A stretch of 64,000 bases of DNA from Trogon surrucura (Eukaryota > Chordata > Aves > Trogoniformes > Trogonidae): positions 95,350,122 to 95,414,121 of the forward strand of contig CM036618.1 of assembly GCA_020746105.1 (NCBI GenBank), written 5' to 3'. The first letter of the stretch is position 1. Every line of letters starts with the position of its first letter. The notes under the pieces are model-generated. The model was not told the origin of the DNA. It was given only the letters and a program-made list of their open reading frames with translations, and searched no databases. A program made the position numbers and the translations under genes. Positions 25,783 to 39,778 of the stretch are shown here, piece by piece.

Positions 25783-26163
25783 CTGCTAAAGAGGAGGCTT
25801 AGAGGTGACCTCATCACTCTGTATAACTACCTGAAGGGAAGTTATAGCCAGGTGGGGATTGGTCTCTTCTCCCAGGCAGTTAGCAACAGGACAAGGGGGT
25901 ATGGGCTTAAGCTCTGCCAGGGGGAATTTAGACTGGATATTAGAAAGAAATTCTTTACAGAGAGAGTGGTCAGGCATTGGAATGGCCTGCCCAGGGAGGT
26001 GGTGGATTCACTGTCCCTGGAGGTTTTTAAGCTGAGATTGGACATGGGACTTTGTGCCATGATCTAGTAAACGGACTGGAGTTGGACCAAGGGTTGGACT
26101 TGATGATCTCTGAGGTCTTTTCCAACCCAATTGATTCTATGATTCTATGATTCTACAATTCTA
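25783..26163 (+). mobile_element. CR1 LINE, 3' fragment
   Basis: About 380 bases of CR1 with the end of ORF2 and the 3' UTR. A 71-residue frame at 25852-26067 still reads like the C-terminus of the CR1 reverse-transcriptase protein (a Leu-Phe-Ser-Gln start, then [12 protein letters not shown]). It ends in the tail TTCTATGATTCTATGATTCT. It lies inside the LRFN2 intron, antisense to the gene. Confidence 0.94.
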
Positions 26164-29100
26164 AAGGGTCTTAGGCAATTGTTACAGATTTCTAATACAC
26201 AAAGTGTACTAAAATGTAATCTACAAGTTCCTTACATGTTAACAAATGAAATGCAGAAAACTGAAGGAAGCTGACATAAGCCATCTGACAGGCTACTGGC
26301 ATGACCAAAAAAGTGAGTGTAAGCAGTCCAGACACCCAGGCTGTGCACCGCAATAGCGAACCTATTGGAAAGTGGAAAGCTCAAACAGTGTTTGTTGGAT
26401 TTTCTTCTTCCAGGTGACAGCCATACTCTTTGCAAATGTGTATTTGGCCCTCCTCACATTGCTTCTTACACATGGAAAGTACACAGAAACTTTGTAAATA
26501 CTTGGAAAAAAATTGGATCCTACTTTTTAGCAAGGTTACATATTAAATGAATTTAACAGATATAAGAATGTTCAGATTTGGTGTCTCCCTTTTACGTTAG
26601 AGAACCACAACTGATCTGTTTAGGTGTGGTTGTGTAGCATTAAGAAGAGACTAGAATTTCTTCTCATGTTTCAACTTCTTCAATTGATTAAAGTTTTCCC
26701 TGGCTCCTGAGGATTTCCCACTTAAATCTTAAGTTACACAGTTTCGCTGAACATGGTTTTAGGATCAAATAGTCAATGAGCAGCTGATCAGCAAGTTAGT
26801 AAGCTCTCAGATGAAATCCAACATCAACAAATGCTAGTTATACCATCAGTCTGTTGATACAGCTACACCCAGATCTGCTAGATTTATTATTTCTTTACAA
26901 CGATTAATTATTAGTCCTCATACCTGAAGGGATTTGCAGGCATGAATATCTTGTTATTCACCAGTAGAACAAAAGTTTCTACATGTTATAGGCATCCATA
27001 TGAGGTCATTACAGATAACAGAAAACAGATTGTGAATAATTTCATTGGAAAATTCTATAAATACCGCGGAATCACGTGTAAGAACACCCTGTACTGTTTA
27101 AAGTTAAATGAAAAAATGGATTTTTTTTATCTTGCTTGAAAAATATTATTCTGTAAAGTTTCAAGTGTAAAGCCTGCAAAACTCTCTCTTTCACTTTGTA
27201 AAATCTTCTCTGAGCTTTCCTGCTGTAACTCCAGATAGCATAAGTAAGTAGGATGTGCAAAAATGACCCTGAGAGTTAAAAAAGGAAAACATGGAATAAA
27301 ATGCAAATGAAATATACAATGATATTAAACCCACAATTTTTGCTTGCTTGGAGAATACAGAATCATCCGTCACCTTTAATATCAGAAAAAAAAGAGTGCT
27401 GTCCTCATCCTGTCAAAATGAGCAGTTGTAGCAATTCACCAAATGTGATTGAGGAGCAAAAAAGATGAACCAAACATTGATTCACGACATCAAGAAGCAT
27501 CAAAACCCCAGTGTGACCCCTCTGATAAGACAAAGAAGTATAAAGTAGACCCTATCACTCCTAGAAAGGAAGGTAAAACAAATACTCTTTAAAAAAAAAA
27601 TCATTATTTAGAAATACAAGATTCCAGGCTTCTTGAAGAACACAGCCAGAACTTCATTCTAGCATATGGTAATTCTATGACTGTTTTCCTATACATATAT
27701 TAATCACAAGTACTATCAATATGGGCATCTGATTCAACATTTCTAATAGCCAATGTAATCCTTCAGAGGAAACTTAAGCATGTCTCTCCTTAACCATAAT
27801 ATGCACTGGAAAATTTCCTTACATCTGCACCCAGAAAAGAACAAAATCCATTGCCCTCGGTAAAGCATTTTCCCTTCTTTTCTCAATAAATGATCACCTC
27901 AGAAGTATTGGAGTGCAGCTCTGGATGTATGAGCCAGAGAATAAAGTAAACAAGACTTTTACTCCATTATGGAGTCCTGCAAAGCTGTGCTCCACTAGCA
28001 GAACTGCTCATTTCGGCTTTGGAGAGAAGGGATATTTATATATATATTTTTAAGTTTAATTTCCTTCCTTGTTTTTCTGCCTCACCAAAATGGCAGAAGG
28101 AAGGAGAGTTAACAGCAGAGGAAATGAAGCTGCAAACCTGCTGAACAGCAAATCTGATTAAAAAAAGAGGGGAGAATGTGTCCTGTACCCAAGGAGTCTG
28201 TAAGAGGAATGCCCAGGTTTCCCCAAAAAGGTGTAGCAAAAGAAGCAAAATGGGAATGGTCTAACAAGAACTGTCTTTTGTCCTTATTTTTTTCTTAGGA
28301 GCTGCCTTTGTTTCCTGGAGACATATCAAGCAGAACATGGCCATGTTTCATTCCTTTTACCTTTCCCAGCAGATCACAAAAGTAAGGAAAACCCTGTGTA
28401 CAAGTGCTTCAAGGGCTTTTTATCCACTTAAAAGATTCAGGATTGCTTTCAGAAGAGACATTTAGGGTGTAGTCTTCTCCAGGTCATGTGCACACTGTGT
28501 TTGCAAGTGTGTATTTTTACTATCCCCTCACATGTTCACTGTAAATCTTTTTCCTGGACCTGACTTGGGAAAAATTTGACTTACTCTGAGGGTGCCACAA
28601 ATCATTATTTTGTGGTTGGGAAGTGCTGAATTCAGGGATGAAGTGAAGATAGTTGTGGCGCTCCAGAAAACTTCTACAAGCTGCTGCCTTTTACATAACT
28701 TGGAGGAGTTACCATCTAATGTGCTTTGTAGGCAGATTAAAATTAACTTATCACAGCCAACAGAAACTACAGAGCCAAATGATTCCCCACAATGCATGTG
28801 TTTCTCTTTCCCACATTAGCCTGACTATAAGTCACAAGTCAAAGATGAGTCTGGTCCTAGATCCATGTTGTTATGCACCTAATGGAGGTATAAGTGGCTC
28901 ACAGTGATTAAATTTCAATGAAATATTGAAGAATGCTTAATTGGTTTTAGCACCTCAGCAGTTGAAAAGGATTTATTCTGTCACGACTAAACTTTACAAC
29001 TATGTTTCAGAAAATTAGCTGGTTTTTAATGACCGTACTGGCAACTTTTTGCAGTGCTATAGAAGAGGTAAATGGACAGAAATATTTTTTGTAACTACCA

Positions 29101-31227
29101 GTGCAATTTCTCACTCCATGGTGTAAATACATGGTAGCCTGCCACAGATTTCATCTATGTCTTTTTTTTTTCCTATGGGCACTCTGGACTTGTCAGCAAA
29201 TACTGACCTCTTTATTCTCTGAAATGTCCTAGAACTTTCATAGACATATTTTTGAATCCACTGCCATGTGGATTTTTATTTTCTTTTACCTTGCTAGGGA
29301 ATGAATCACCCCACCCTCCCTCCAGCACGAAGACAAATGTAATTGCTGCTCCTGAACATATGGTACAGCCTAAAAAAGGGTTATCTTGTAGGAGTGTAGC
29401 TGTATGGATCACTTATCACACAGTCCACAACAGAGGATTTAGGAGATAGCATCGCTTATTCTTCCTCAAACTGCTCATGTTCAGCACTTTTCTGTCTACT
29501 GCTTTCCAACATGTTCATGATTCCTCGAGGGAGGAAAGCCCACTCCCATTACAACTGGCCTTTTATGTATTGCTCAGCAAACCTGGATTTGCTCTACTGT
29601 CAGGATGCAAAAGCAAACATAGAAAATTATCCTCCTCTCTGTGTTCATCATTTCTGTGTGACATTATGCCACAATTTTTCATCTCTGAAGAGAGCAACCT
29701 GTAATCATGTGAAGACAGATTTTCAAAGTTACAAATTTCTATCCTGCCCTTAGTTTGAGAGACAAGGTGTTAGCATAATATTTTATCCCAAAGCAATCTT
29801 CTCCGATTACAAGGTTTATTTCTCTCAAGCACATATAAACATCTTCTGAGACATTCATGTGACGAAAGCAAAGGTTCATCATTTCATGGGAATTCACTAC
29901 AGTTTTAAGCAAATACTCTGAAAACTTTAGAACGTTTTAACCAATATCCAGAAGTATCTAACTCAAATAGTCTCTAATAGAAATCCTTTATAAAACTCAA
30001 GAGACAGCAAAAATTCATCAGAGTAGAGTCATGGGGGTGAGCACAGTGGTCCTAGGGAGCCATTTAGTACTGAGAGTGTTCACCCAACCACAAGCTCACT
30101 ACACCTTAGCACTTCCTTCAGTGAGAGTCAGCAGAAGTGTTTTAAGGCTATGCTTGTGCTCACTAAACCTGGCCAAACCTGCAACATTGCACTGAGTATG
30201 TGATTATTTGTTAAGAGAAACCTGATACTACAATCTCTCAACTGCAGCCCTGATAGCATTGTGGTACTTGGGACCTTGACACAGGCATATCAATAACACC
30301 AGCGGAAGCAGCAAAGAGGATGACACTGATTAATGACTCCACTGACCACTAACCATCCCCGAAAACAATACATCCAAAAAGACAGATCTAGACTAAACCT
30401 CTTCCACATTGACTAGCAGCACAGAAGGCAGGTTTGAAGGCAGAGAAATGCCTGCAGTGCTCAAAATATCCTTGGATGTAACTGTCCATAGGACTGGCTA
30501 GCAAAAAACATTCCTACAGTCATGCAAGCAAAAAGTATATATTTTCATATTTTTCCATCTTGATAGCAGCCTAGTGCAAGGTATCATAATACCCTCTTCT
30601 CAGTTTACTTGTAAGTACAAATGTTTCTTGCAAGCTGGATCTTGCTGGGATAAAATCCATTTAAATTTTCCAGAGGAACAGGATAGGAGAGACTTAATGA
30701 TTTGTAGCTTAATAACTTACCCAGAGAATAAACAATGATAGAATAAACAATGTACCTGTTGACATTGCTTGAGGTTTGGTAGGATCTTTCTTACCAGGGT
30801 TCTAACCAGGAGTCTCTGAAATTATCAGTACCTGTTGTTTCCATCAACCTTACTTTCAGGATTATAAGGGGAAAGTTGGTGCCTGGAGACAAGCACTGAC
30901 TGAAAGCTTGGCAGTCTTTTATCGTATCGGTTAAAAAGACTCTTAGTTCTCAAGGAGGACGAGGTGATATGATACCTACTTTTGATACAGCCTAAGAAGA
31001 TCCATCTGGCGTATGACTGCTGTGACATGACTATCAGCTAAAGTAATGAGTATTCACACTCACAGAAGTTAAGGCAACTGAAATCTTAATGCATACAATT
31101 GTAGTATTAGCATATACAGAGACATTCAGTTTTATTGAACCTTCTGACTTTACCAGAAGACTTTGATTGATGGTTTGACTGCCTTTGTAGAAGGCTGTTT
31201 CTCAAATGTTAAGAGCAGTATGGGTAG
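26164..31227. other. Intron sequence, nothing recognised
   Basis: AT-rich DNA with short chance frames. The overlapping frames at 28528-28907 on both strands have no recognisable domain. Confidence 0.65.
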
Positions 31228-31462
31228 TCATGATCATCTAGTCTTGGCCTTCTGGACAGCAGAGTGCAGCACAGGCTGAGGGGGTTGTCTATAGATTCTT
31301 CCAGGGAGCCCCAGCACAGCACTTAATTGGATATATATGGTTTTAAGTATTTCTCAGGGGGTGAGAGGTTGGTGAGTCCACCTCCTACTGGTTCATACCA
31401 CAACATTAAAAGGTCACAGCTCATTTCCAGTTTGAACATATCAGTCTTCACTTCAGCCTGAG
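31228..31462 (-). mobile_element. Ancient CR1-family remnant
   Basis: The stretch begins TGATCATCTAGTCTTGGCC and later reads GAGTCCACCTCCTACTGG and CATTTCCAGTTTGAACATATC. These resemble, in order, the antisense of an old amniote CR1 family well known from turtles and crocodiles (recalled wording: GATCATCTAGTCTGACCTCC ... TTATTTCCAGTTTGAATTTG). It is more diverged than the other CR1 copies in this window, so it probably predates them. Confidence 0.5.
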
Positions 31463-34400
31463 AAATATAAAGAGTGGAGTACACATCTGTGTATAAAGAC
31501 AAATCAATAAGTGAACAACCAATTTTGAAGCAGGATTGAAAAAAAAGTCAGCCCGTTTAAAGCTGTTGTGAATTATTAAAGTGAATTTTGCTTTTGGAAA
31601 TGTCATAGGATGGTCTGAGCTTCTGTACTTGGGGGAGGAAGACAGAGGCTGTGAAGATTTTGAAGACAAAGTATAATATCGTGGGTGATGGATGGTCTGT
31701 CATTAGCCAAGATGACTGACTAAATTGCTAATGGTTCCTCATAAAATGGTTGAGGGATGGGCTTAAGAAAGCCCAGGGGGTCACAGGCAATCTGCCCAAG
31801 GCCATGATAAACATGAAGACAAGTATCAAGAGTTTATTTACAGGAAAAGACTTAAGACAACTGGTTGAAATTGAAGGGGATGCAAAGAAACCATGGGAAA
31901 AAGAAGACTATGACATTTCATGTGTAAAAAGAAAAAGAAGATAGTCCCAACTGTTTAAGCCAGCTCTGGCGTGCCCAGAGATAGGTCGTTTGTTTTGTAT
32001 CCACTTCCACTTGAAACATGTCTGTGAGGTAACTCTATGTGTTATTAACACTATTAAAAGAGATGTAGAAAAAAACTCAAAACATTTAGAAGCTTTTTAT
32101 GAAGGTGACAAGACCACATGAGCACAGAAGAATGTAATATCAGTGTCTCTTCAGCTTAGCACGTTAGCTACAGTTTCTACAGTTCTGCTTACTTCTAAGG
32201 TGCCTATACTATCACTTTAATCATGAGAAAGTCTGTGAGAGAAGCCAGTATTATTCAGCCCAAGGGTTTTGTTCAGCAGATCCTTAATGCTTTCATGACA
32301 AGCCGTTTTCAAAACTTTTGTTGTGTAGATGAAATAAAGATGACCTTAATCCTTTATTTTTTTTCATTCAAGGTCAACAGCAGCTCTGCGATCTGCTGAC
32401 AATAGCACATGATGCCCATGGAGGATGTCCCATTGCTGCCAATGATTGATAGTTGCTTTTCACTTTCCTCAGGGCCATAACTCACTCAAAGCTTCGACAT
32501 TTGAAAATGATGGAACATCCCTGGAAGAGATAAATCCATAAATCCTTCCAAGTCAACAAAAAATTGCCAGCTCCCTAGGAGTTTCCTCACAAGTCTGGCT
32601 ATAGTTTTCAGACAAATATGTGCATGTAAATGTAACACAAGAAGGAGGAAAACAGATAACTGATAAGAATCATAGAATCATAGAAGAGAAATAAGAGAAG
32701 TAATTTAAGACTGATTACTGTCACTTTCTATACTGTGTTCACTGTTCTTCACTTTGCAGCAAGAAAACGTCAGCCAGGCAAACATCACTGATTGTCCACA
32801 GTATCTGCATCTGTGACAGTCATTTAATCTGCAGTTGTGCTGGGAAGCACATTTTGAAGCACACGACTTATCCCCAAAACAGCTGTATAATCACATCACG
32901 AACCAGCCTTCGAAAGGACTGCCTGTGGGAGTAGTGTATCAGCCACGTCATTTGGAGATATATCTGTCAACTTTGGCCAGCAAAAGCTTTTATTTCTGAT
33001 AGCTCTGTAGAACAAATTCACATATCAGAAAGAGCTGGACTATGTTTAGGCTCTACAAATGACACAGCCACTAAAAGCTCCACTTTCCTGGCTGGTCAGA
33101 GCTCAAAGTTTACAGAAAGACAGCATCTTGTCCATATCCTGCCAACATGAAAGGCCAGTCCTACTGCCTGGGGCTGTGGCAAGTCCGGCTCATGGGTTCA
33201 TCTGAGATGTGAGCCCAAGAGAAAGGGAGAGTGACCATCACCCTGCTCTGACTGCATGCTAGAGCTGGCCAGAGGAGGGAAGGCAACACTCCTGGAGCTG
33301 CCTCTGAACTAGATCCTGGAGTTAGGTGGTATGGAAACCTTTCCTGGGGAGCCAGGTAGTCTGTTTGTGTAGATTGTCAACTACACTCAACTCTTTTTAT
33401 AAATAAAACAGAAGGCGTGTGAGATCGCCAAAATGCTAACTGTAGGAACTCTCAGCTACGCATTGTAAAGTTCTGCTTTCAAGTTTAATAGAGCTTTTCT
33501 GGACTCCTAACAGAAAAGTCTCTCATAGTTCTCAGCAGCTGTGGTTTATTCTATTTTTTTTTAGATAGATATGAAAATGAAGTACTTTTATTTGCATCTT
33601 TTAGTAAGAGTGTTCACAGGTTCAATACAAAAATTTAACGTTTTCAGCTATCCATTTTCAAAAACAGAACATAGGAAGATCTTTTTTACTGCTTCTGTTT
33701 CAGTGAAAATCTTCACAACTTTAATGGAATAGAATATTATTTCCCACGTATTTTTCTTACATGTTGTGCAATTTCACTTTTCATTTTGGAGGAAGAAGAT
33801 ACACAATTTTCTGATTTGTTTTACCTGTAGATATTTTGAATTAGCCTAATTAAGAAAAGCTTGAATATTTCTTTGAATAGCCAGTTTCTGGGAACTTTTG
33901 GTACTTATCCAAATCTGACTGAACAGCAGTGAAATTTCCATAGCTTCTGAAGATGCAAAATAAGACTCGAACCCACAGAAAAGGCTGTTCTACTTCCATT
34001 TTTGGCCTGCTCTACAGCAAAAGCAAGCACCTCATATCACCCTTGTGCTGTAGTAGAGAAAATACTGAATTTTTAGAGAACTATGTGTGTTAACCAATCC
34101 TTGGAAGTAATATTACATTTCTTATCTCTGAGTACTCATGGCAGATTTCTTCCACCTGTGATTATCTCAATAGTAGCTGCCATTTTCTATGTGACAGAAA
34201 CCTGTATCAGGAACATCCTGTGTTTACTGACAAAACTGTTTCCTAAGTATATATTCATCTACTTGTGCTCAGTAAAATAACAGTTAGCATAAAAGGCATC
34301 TCAAAATAACAGGGTGAGAAGAGAGAGCACGATGATAAACAGCCAGCCAAACCATAAAACACAGTCCCAAATGATTTACCTATGAGAAATATTTAAACGA

Positions 34401-37400
34401 AAAAAATCTCTGCACAGAAAAGTCAGAAGTCGTAGCTCTCATAATCACAGTAATTGGCAAAAAGTCTCACAAAACCTCCAGCTTGATAATTCTGAATAGA
34501 AAACAATGCTGAAGAAACCTCAGCTTGGTCATGGAGTAAATCACAAGTGGAAAAAGATAATCCAGTCCTGACAAGTAGTCTGTTGTAACTTAGCTCTAGC
34601 CATCTCTCGATTTGCAGACAGATCCCTAGAGGAACACAATGAAAAGAAATCAAGATTGTATTAAGCAAAGTTATGTGCAATTCATATTTGGAATTGGAAA
34701 AGGAGAGAAAGCATGAATTCTTTTCCTCCAAATTGAGCCCCCTGCCTTCATATACCTTTTTATGTGTTTACATATGTCATCCTTTTCATATTATATCTTC
34801 CATCTTCGCTCCTGTGCCTGTAGCTAAATGTTGTGCAACTCTCTGCCTTTTTGAACTGTCATTAAAACAACACGTAAAAGACAGCACTGCAGATAAACAG
34901 CAATGTCTGTCACTTGGTAGGTTTTGCTGTTACTGCAAGGAAAAGAACAAAACAGAACACACTCAAAACTGAGCAAAACATCTGAAAATATAAGGTGGGC
35001 TTATTTTTTCACCTAAGCACAAACATTAGCAAGGAGGGTGCAGTTGGGGTGGGACAAGTGTGGTATCTATTGCTAGTGTTGGAGAATGACTGAAAAACAT
35101 GATGGCTTCCAGGACACAAACTTCAGCCAGAGGTTTTCAGCTCCTGCAGCTGCGGCTGCATAAGGCAGAGTCGTTTGATTTCTGTCTGGTAGAGGGATTC
35201 ATTACTCACACCAGATCATCTCCTCCCTGAGGGAGCTTGTGTAAAGTGCACAAGTATTTCACATTAGTTGGATGGACCACGTGTTTAAATCTCTTACAGG
35301 CATTAACACTGGACACATCTAGTGAACCCTTGTTTTTTTGATGACAAGGATGGTTGGATACCTCAAATGGAACACATTTTTAGTGTTAAAATAGGGGCTT
35401 TGTGCTAGAGTCAGCTTTTCTTTTTCAGGAAAGTTTAAATGAAATCTATAGCTGTGGGGAGCCACAATACTATTCCTCTACTGGGCACCTGTGAGGGGTC
35501 TTCTGCTTTCAGCCCTTGCTCTGCTTCTCCACTGCATTTTCTGCTCCTTTCCCACTCCTTCACAGACAGCCATTCCTTCTCCTTTTACACCCTGAGCATC
35601 CCTTTGCCATAGCAGGGATTGAAAGCAGGGACAATATGACGGGAAGGAAGACCTCTGTGGTGAGGATAGAGAGAACTAAGTGAATGTGATGAATTTAGGA
35701 AGCTTTGCTTCCAGGAGGAAAATAACTCCCCAAGTGGCATGATGTATGGTGGGGAAGGGTCTGCCATTCCTGAAGCTGTAACAGCTACAAAGATACTGAT
35801 ACCAACATCTCCACATTTCCAGATGAAATACTTTTAAAATATTCTTTCTATAAGCAAACAAAACAACTGTTAAGGAGAATTTTCTGCCTGTTTCTTGACA
35901 GAAACAGATGTTGCAATATGGGAATTTCCCATGGGACAGATATTCCAGGGCTTGTTCCATTTTCAACGGGGCTAGAAAATAAAACTGAGTTGATAAATGA
36001 TTTGCTTCTTCGTAACGGTTGCAGAGACAGGTGGTTGGAGGGTGTGTTAGACAGATGCTGCACATTGCTGCAATGTCTGTGAGACAAACTAGTGTGGATA
36101 TTTTTCTTCTTTTTTTTTTTTTTTAAATTATCATTACTAGTTTTAAAATCTACTCCTTGTTCAATGTAAGAAGCAACAAATTACTGTCCTATTGTATGGC
36201 AGATTAAGGTTTGCTTTGGGTAAACTGAGGCTCTAGCTTCAAAACTTCCCTACAATAACATCTCTTGTTTGTCAACTAGTAAGTGCAACCTGATTTTAAA
36301 AGCAGTCTCCAAGTCTTTTAAGTATATGCCTCCCTGTCATCAACAAGCTTAATCAGGGTTAAGCAGAAGAGAAGAAAATGACAGAAGCCAGGAAAACATT
36401 TGCAGATCATGCCCTCAGGGATTTCACAAATTAGGAAGGTAGACTCTGCTTCTGTGGCTTTTCCTAGACTCCCTTTGCTAGCCTAAAACCATGGAAAGTT
36501 TCTGAACTGAACTCATGTAAAGAGGGCTAGGAAATAGGTTTTAACTCAGTGCAGACATATACAGTCTCACTAGCTCAGCAAGCGCGTTAATCCAGTCTTA
36601 ATGAGGGAAGTACAGGGACCAGCAAACTGTCAGAAGGTGGGTCCTCATGACTAGCAAAGCTGGAAACTTCTCAGCATCGTGTAACTGTAAGGTCACAGCT
36701 TGGCCACCTTGAGCAAGACTGTGATCCTGACTACGTTCATAGCAAATGCAGGTTCCCAAATGTTTTGTCAAAGCCCTGGCCTTGTTACTGTGACTAGCCA
36801 CATCCAAAGGGTTCCAAGAAGGAAGAATAAAATTGTCTACAGCACAATCCCACCTACGCACAGCGAAAGCAGTGAGACAGCTAAGACTTTGTTCAATACT
36901 ACCTTGGATAGCTGAGCAGCAGGAAATGGAGAAGCATGATCCGTCATTGACACTACAAGGTTATGTGGATTTGGACAGGAAATTGTAGGACTTTGCTCGA
37001 GTTAGGCAGCACTGGAAAAAATAAGCGTTACAATTCCTCGTTGCAGCAACATAAACCATACCACCATGTGTGCTAATCAGGCCAAAGTGCTTGTCTGCTT
37101 CTCTGTGCTACTCCTTGTCTTCTCTGAGTTTTTCAAGAAAGACTGGACAGCTTTGATTCCATTCACTCATAACCTCTAGTTCAGCACCTCAGTGGGTACT
37201 TAAATCTTTGCCTATACATTAGAGCTAGCAGTTGGAGCAAGACTTACATACTGGCAAATCAAGCCTGCTAAGGAAAAGGGATTTTTGGGTTTTTTTTGTT
37301 TGTTTAGAGATGCAAAGGCCAAATTCAAAAGGGCTTATACTTGCTAGATAAAATGTGTCCTTTAAAGGTGTTAAGATGAAGCTTAAAGTCACTTTTCCTG

Positions 37401-39381
37401 GAGTAAAGCTGCATAATTGTTATTATTTTTTACTCTAAAGCCAAAATATCAACTAAATTTTGCAAGAGGTTTTATGACAGGATGCTACTGCCAGGATTAT
37501 ACCACTTCTACCCTTTAAAGTGTTATTCCTTTCATTTCATTTGAATAACCAGCATATTCTTAAACCCCAGTGAAACCAGTTATAAACACCTGTACTACTG
37601 CAGAAAGAAATACAAAGAAAATTCTAGGAGAAAACCCAAATGGAAGCTGCTTGAGAAAAACTATATAAAAGGATTTACTCTAAAAAATGCTCCAGCTCTG
37701 GTAAAATTAGGTAATTAAACCACAACCAATATAATTATCTACAATGAGAGAGCCTGGATGGGGAAAATGAAGAGGAAAGGTGACACAAAAAACAATGGTA
37801 TGTTTTGGTGTGTGCATGTGGAAAGACAGCTAAAATCTTGTGTGCTTCCACTAGGCAGAGTCTCTATAGCACAAGATCTCACCACCTTTTCATCGCATTC
37901 CAACGTGGTGTTTTAAAAAAGGTGCAGTACCGAGCCTTGAAATGGGACTGTTGCGGTCTCTCACACACTAGTTAGCACTCTTCACAGGCATAAATCCTGC
38001 TCCCCAGTGTTTATTTCATCCTTCCCCTTGCAAACAGTCCTTCACCTCATAAAAGGCTTTAGTGTCCCCAGAGAAAGAAAACAGAATTTAAACTACTAGC
38101 CATATGTATAGCCTTGTGGCCTCTACACAGTCCATCTCCCTAAGCAAATCATACAAAAGCCAAGGATTTTTCAGAGGTACTTCTGCACTGTTTATCTAGC
38201 AGAGAGACTGCAGCATCGCTACTGCCACTGAGGGTGGCAAGAGGTTTGTCTGATGGGGCCATCACTTTCCTCTGCTCAGACAGCAGCCTATGACAGCAGC
38301 CACCCTGGGCACTATAAGGACCTGGACAGGAGGAGTCAGGTTCTGAAGGTGTTGGCCATTCCTTCTTCCACCTGCTCAGAAAGCAAAGCACTGTCTCATC
38401 ACTGAAACAGCAACCAAGGATCAAGAGGTGGAGGAAAGAAGCAGGAGTCCTCTTGGCTCTATTGCACGTTCAGCTTATGTGAATGTCTAGCTCACTTTTA
38501 GTGATGAAGGGGAAGAGGCACAGAGAGATAGGATGCTTTCAAGCCAGTTACTTTCATTTCTCCTCCCCTCTCCAACTGCCCAACCTTGGCAGTGCCTGTC
38601 AAATTCCTCCGCATAGCACTCCCAAGCCATGAGCAGAGAGAAGAGCAGACATCAAGCTAGCATACTTGCCCCAGAGTAAAGAAGCTGAAATTCTGCCTCT
38701 ACATACTCAAATTAGCAAGATTCAAGTTCACTTGGACACTGCCATCTCAGCTTTGCAAAACAACACGTGAGAAGGCTCAGTGATCACTGTTGTGTCTCTT
38801 TTTCGTTCTCCAGCAGCTTTCTGGGGAAGAGGCACAGGCATCTCCCACCCTCCCAGCACCAGCAGAAGGCCTGATTCATCAAGCCTGACTCTCTGAGGCA
38901 ATCTGCCAGACGACAGAGCTGCTGGTGGGGTGCCTTGATGCTGTCAGCTGCCCATATGTCTATCGGGCAGCTACTGCATGTGTAATCCCCACTCAGAAAA
39001 ATTCAGAGCATGGTTTGGAATATCTACATAAGAACCAATTCCACAATCCAAACTGATTAAAACCCCAAATAGATAATAATTAAAAAAAAATAATGTTTTG
39101 AGTTGAGCAAACAGATCTTCTATTTGTTTTCTTGTCAAAATGAAGTAAATTATGAGGTAATGAATGTATTACAAAATTTAAACCTAGGCAAATTCAAAGT
39201 GATACAAGGGGAAGGGTAGGGAGGACAGATGGGCAAGTTCAGCACAAATTCACACCTAGTGCTGGCTGTCTCAAACTGTTCATCTCTGCAAATAAACTAA
39301 TCTCTAACCCAGGAGCAGTTGAACAGAAGAGTGTTACAGTATAGCTCTACTTTGCTGTCTATAGATTTTTCAGCCACCCTA
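31463..39381. other. Intron sequence, mostly nothing recognised
   Basis: Apart from a possible CR1 tail remnant at 32666-32688 and a T run at about 36110-36124, no repeat family is recognised. 32230-32480 is a less repetitive block that could be conserved. The segment near 38150-38950 is richer in G+C but shows no coding signal. Confidence 0.6.
32666..32688 (-). mobile_element. Possible CR1 tail remnant
   Basis: Only AATCATAGAATCATAGAAG is seen, the reverse of a CR1 tail, with no recognisable body beside it. It may be a severely truncated insertion or a chance match. Confidence 0.35.
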
Positions 39382-39778
39382 AATCATAGAGTCATTTAGG
39401 TTGGAAAAGACCATTAAGATCAGTTTCAGCCATCAGCCTGACACTGCCAAGTCCACCACTAAACCATGTCATGAAGCACAACATCTACACATCTTTCAGA
39501 GACTTCCAGGGATGGTGACTCAACCATTTCCCTGGGCAACCTGTTCCAATGCTTGACAACCCTTTCAGTGAAGAAATTTTTCCTAATGTCCAATCTAAAC
39601 CTCCCGTGGTTCAACGTGAGGTCATTTGCTCTTATCCTACCACTTGCTACTTCAGAGACCAATCCCCACCACACCGCAACCCCCTTTCAGGCAGTTGTAG
39701 AGAGCAATATCTCCCCTCAGTCTCCCTTTCTCCAGGCTGAACAACCCCAGCTCCCCCAGCTCCTCCTCATGAGCCTCT
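39382..39778 (-). mobile_element. CR1 LINE, 3' fragment
   Basis: Inverted copy of about 400 bases, beginning with the reversed tail (AATCATAGAGTCATTTAGG). A reverse-strand frame at 39459-39674 retains the motif [12 protein letters not shown] and a following Asn-Arg-Leu-Pro-Arg-Glu, the C-terminal end of the CR1 ORF2 protein. It lies in the LRFN2 intron in the sense orientation. Confidence 0.94.

Noticed and set aside
39459-39674. 71-residue minus-strand frame with a conserved-looking motif
   Set aside because: It is the C-terminal end of the CR1 ORF2 protein in a truncated repeat, so it was annotated as part of the mobile element.
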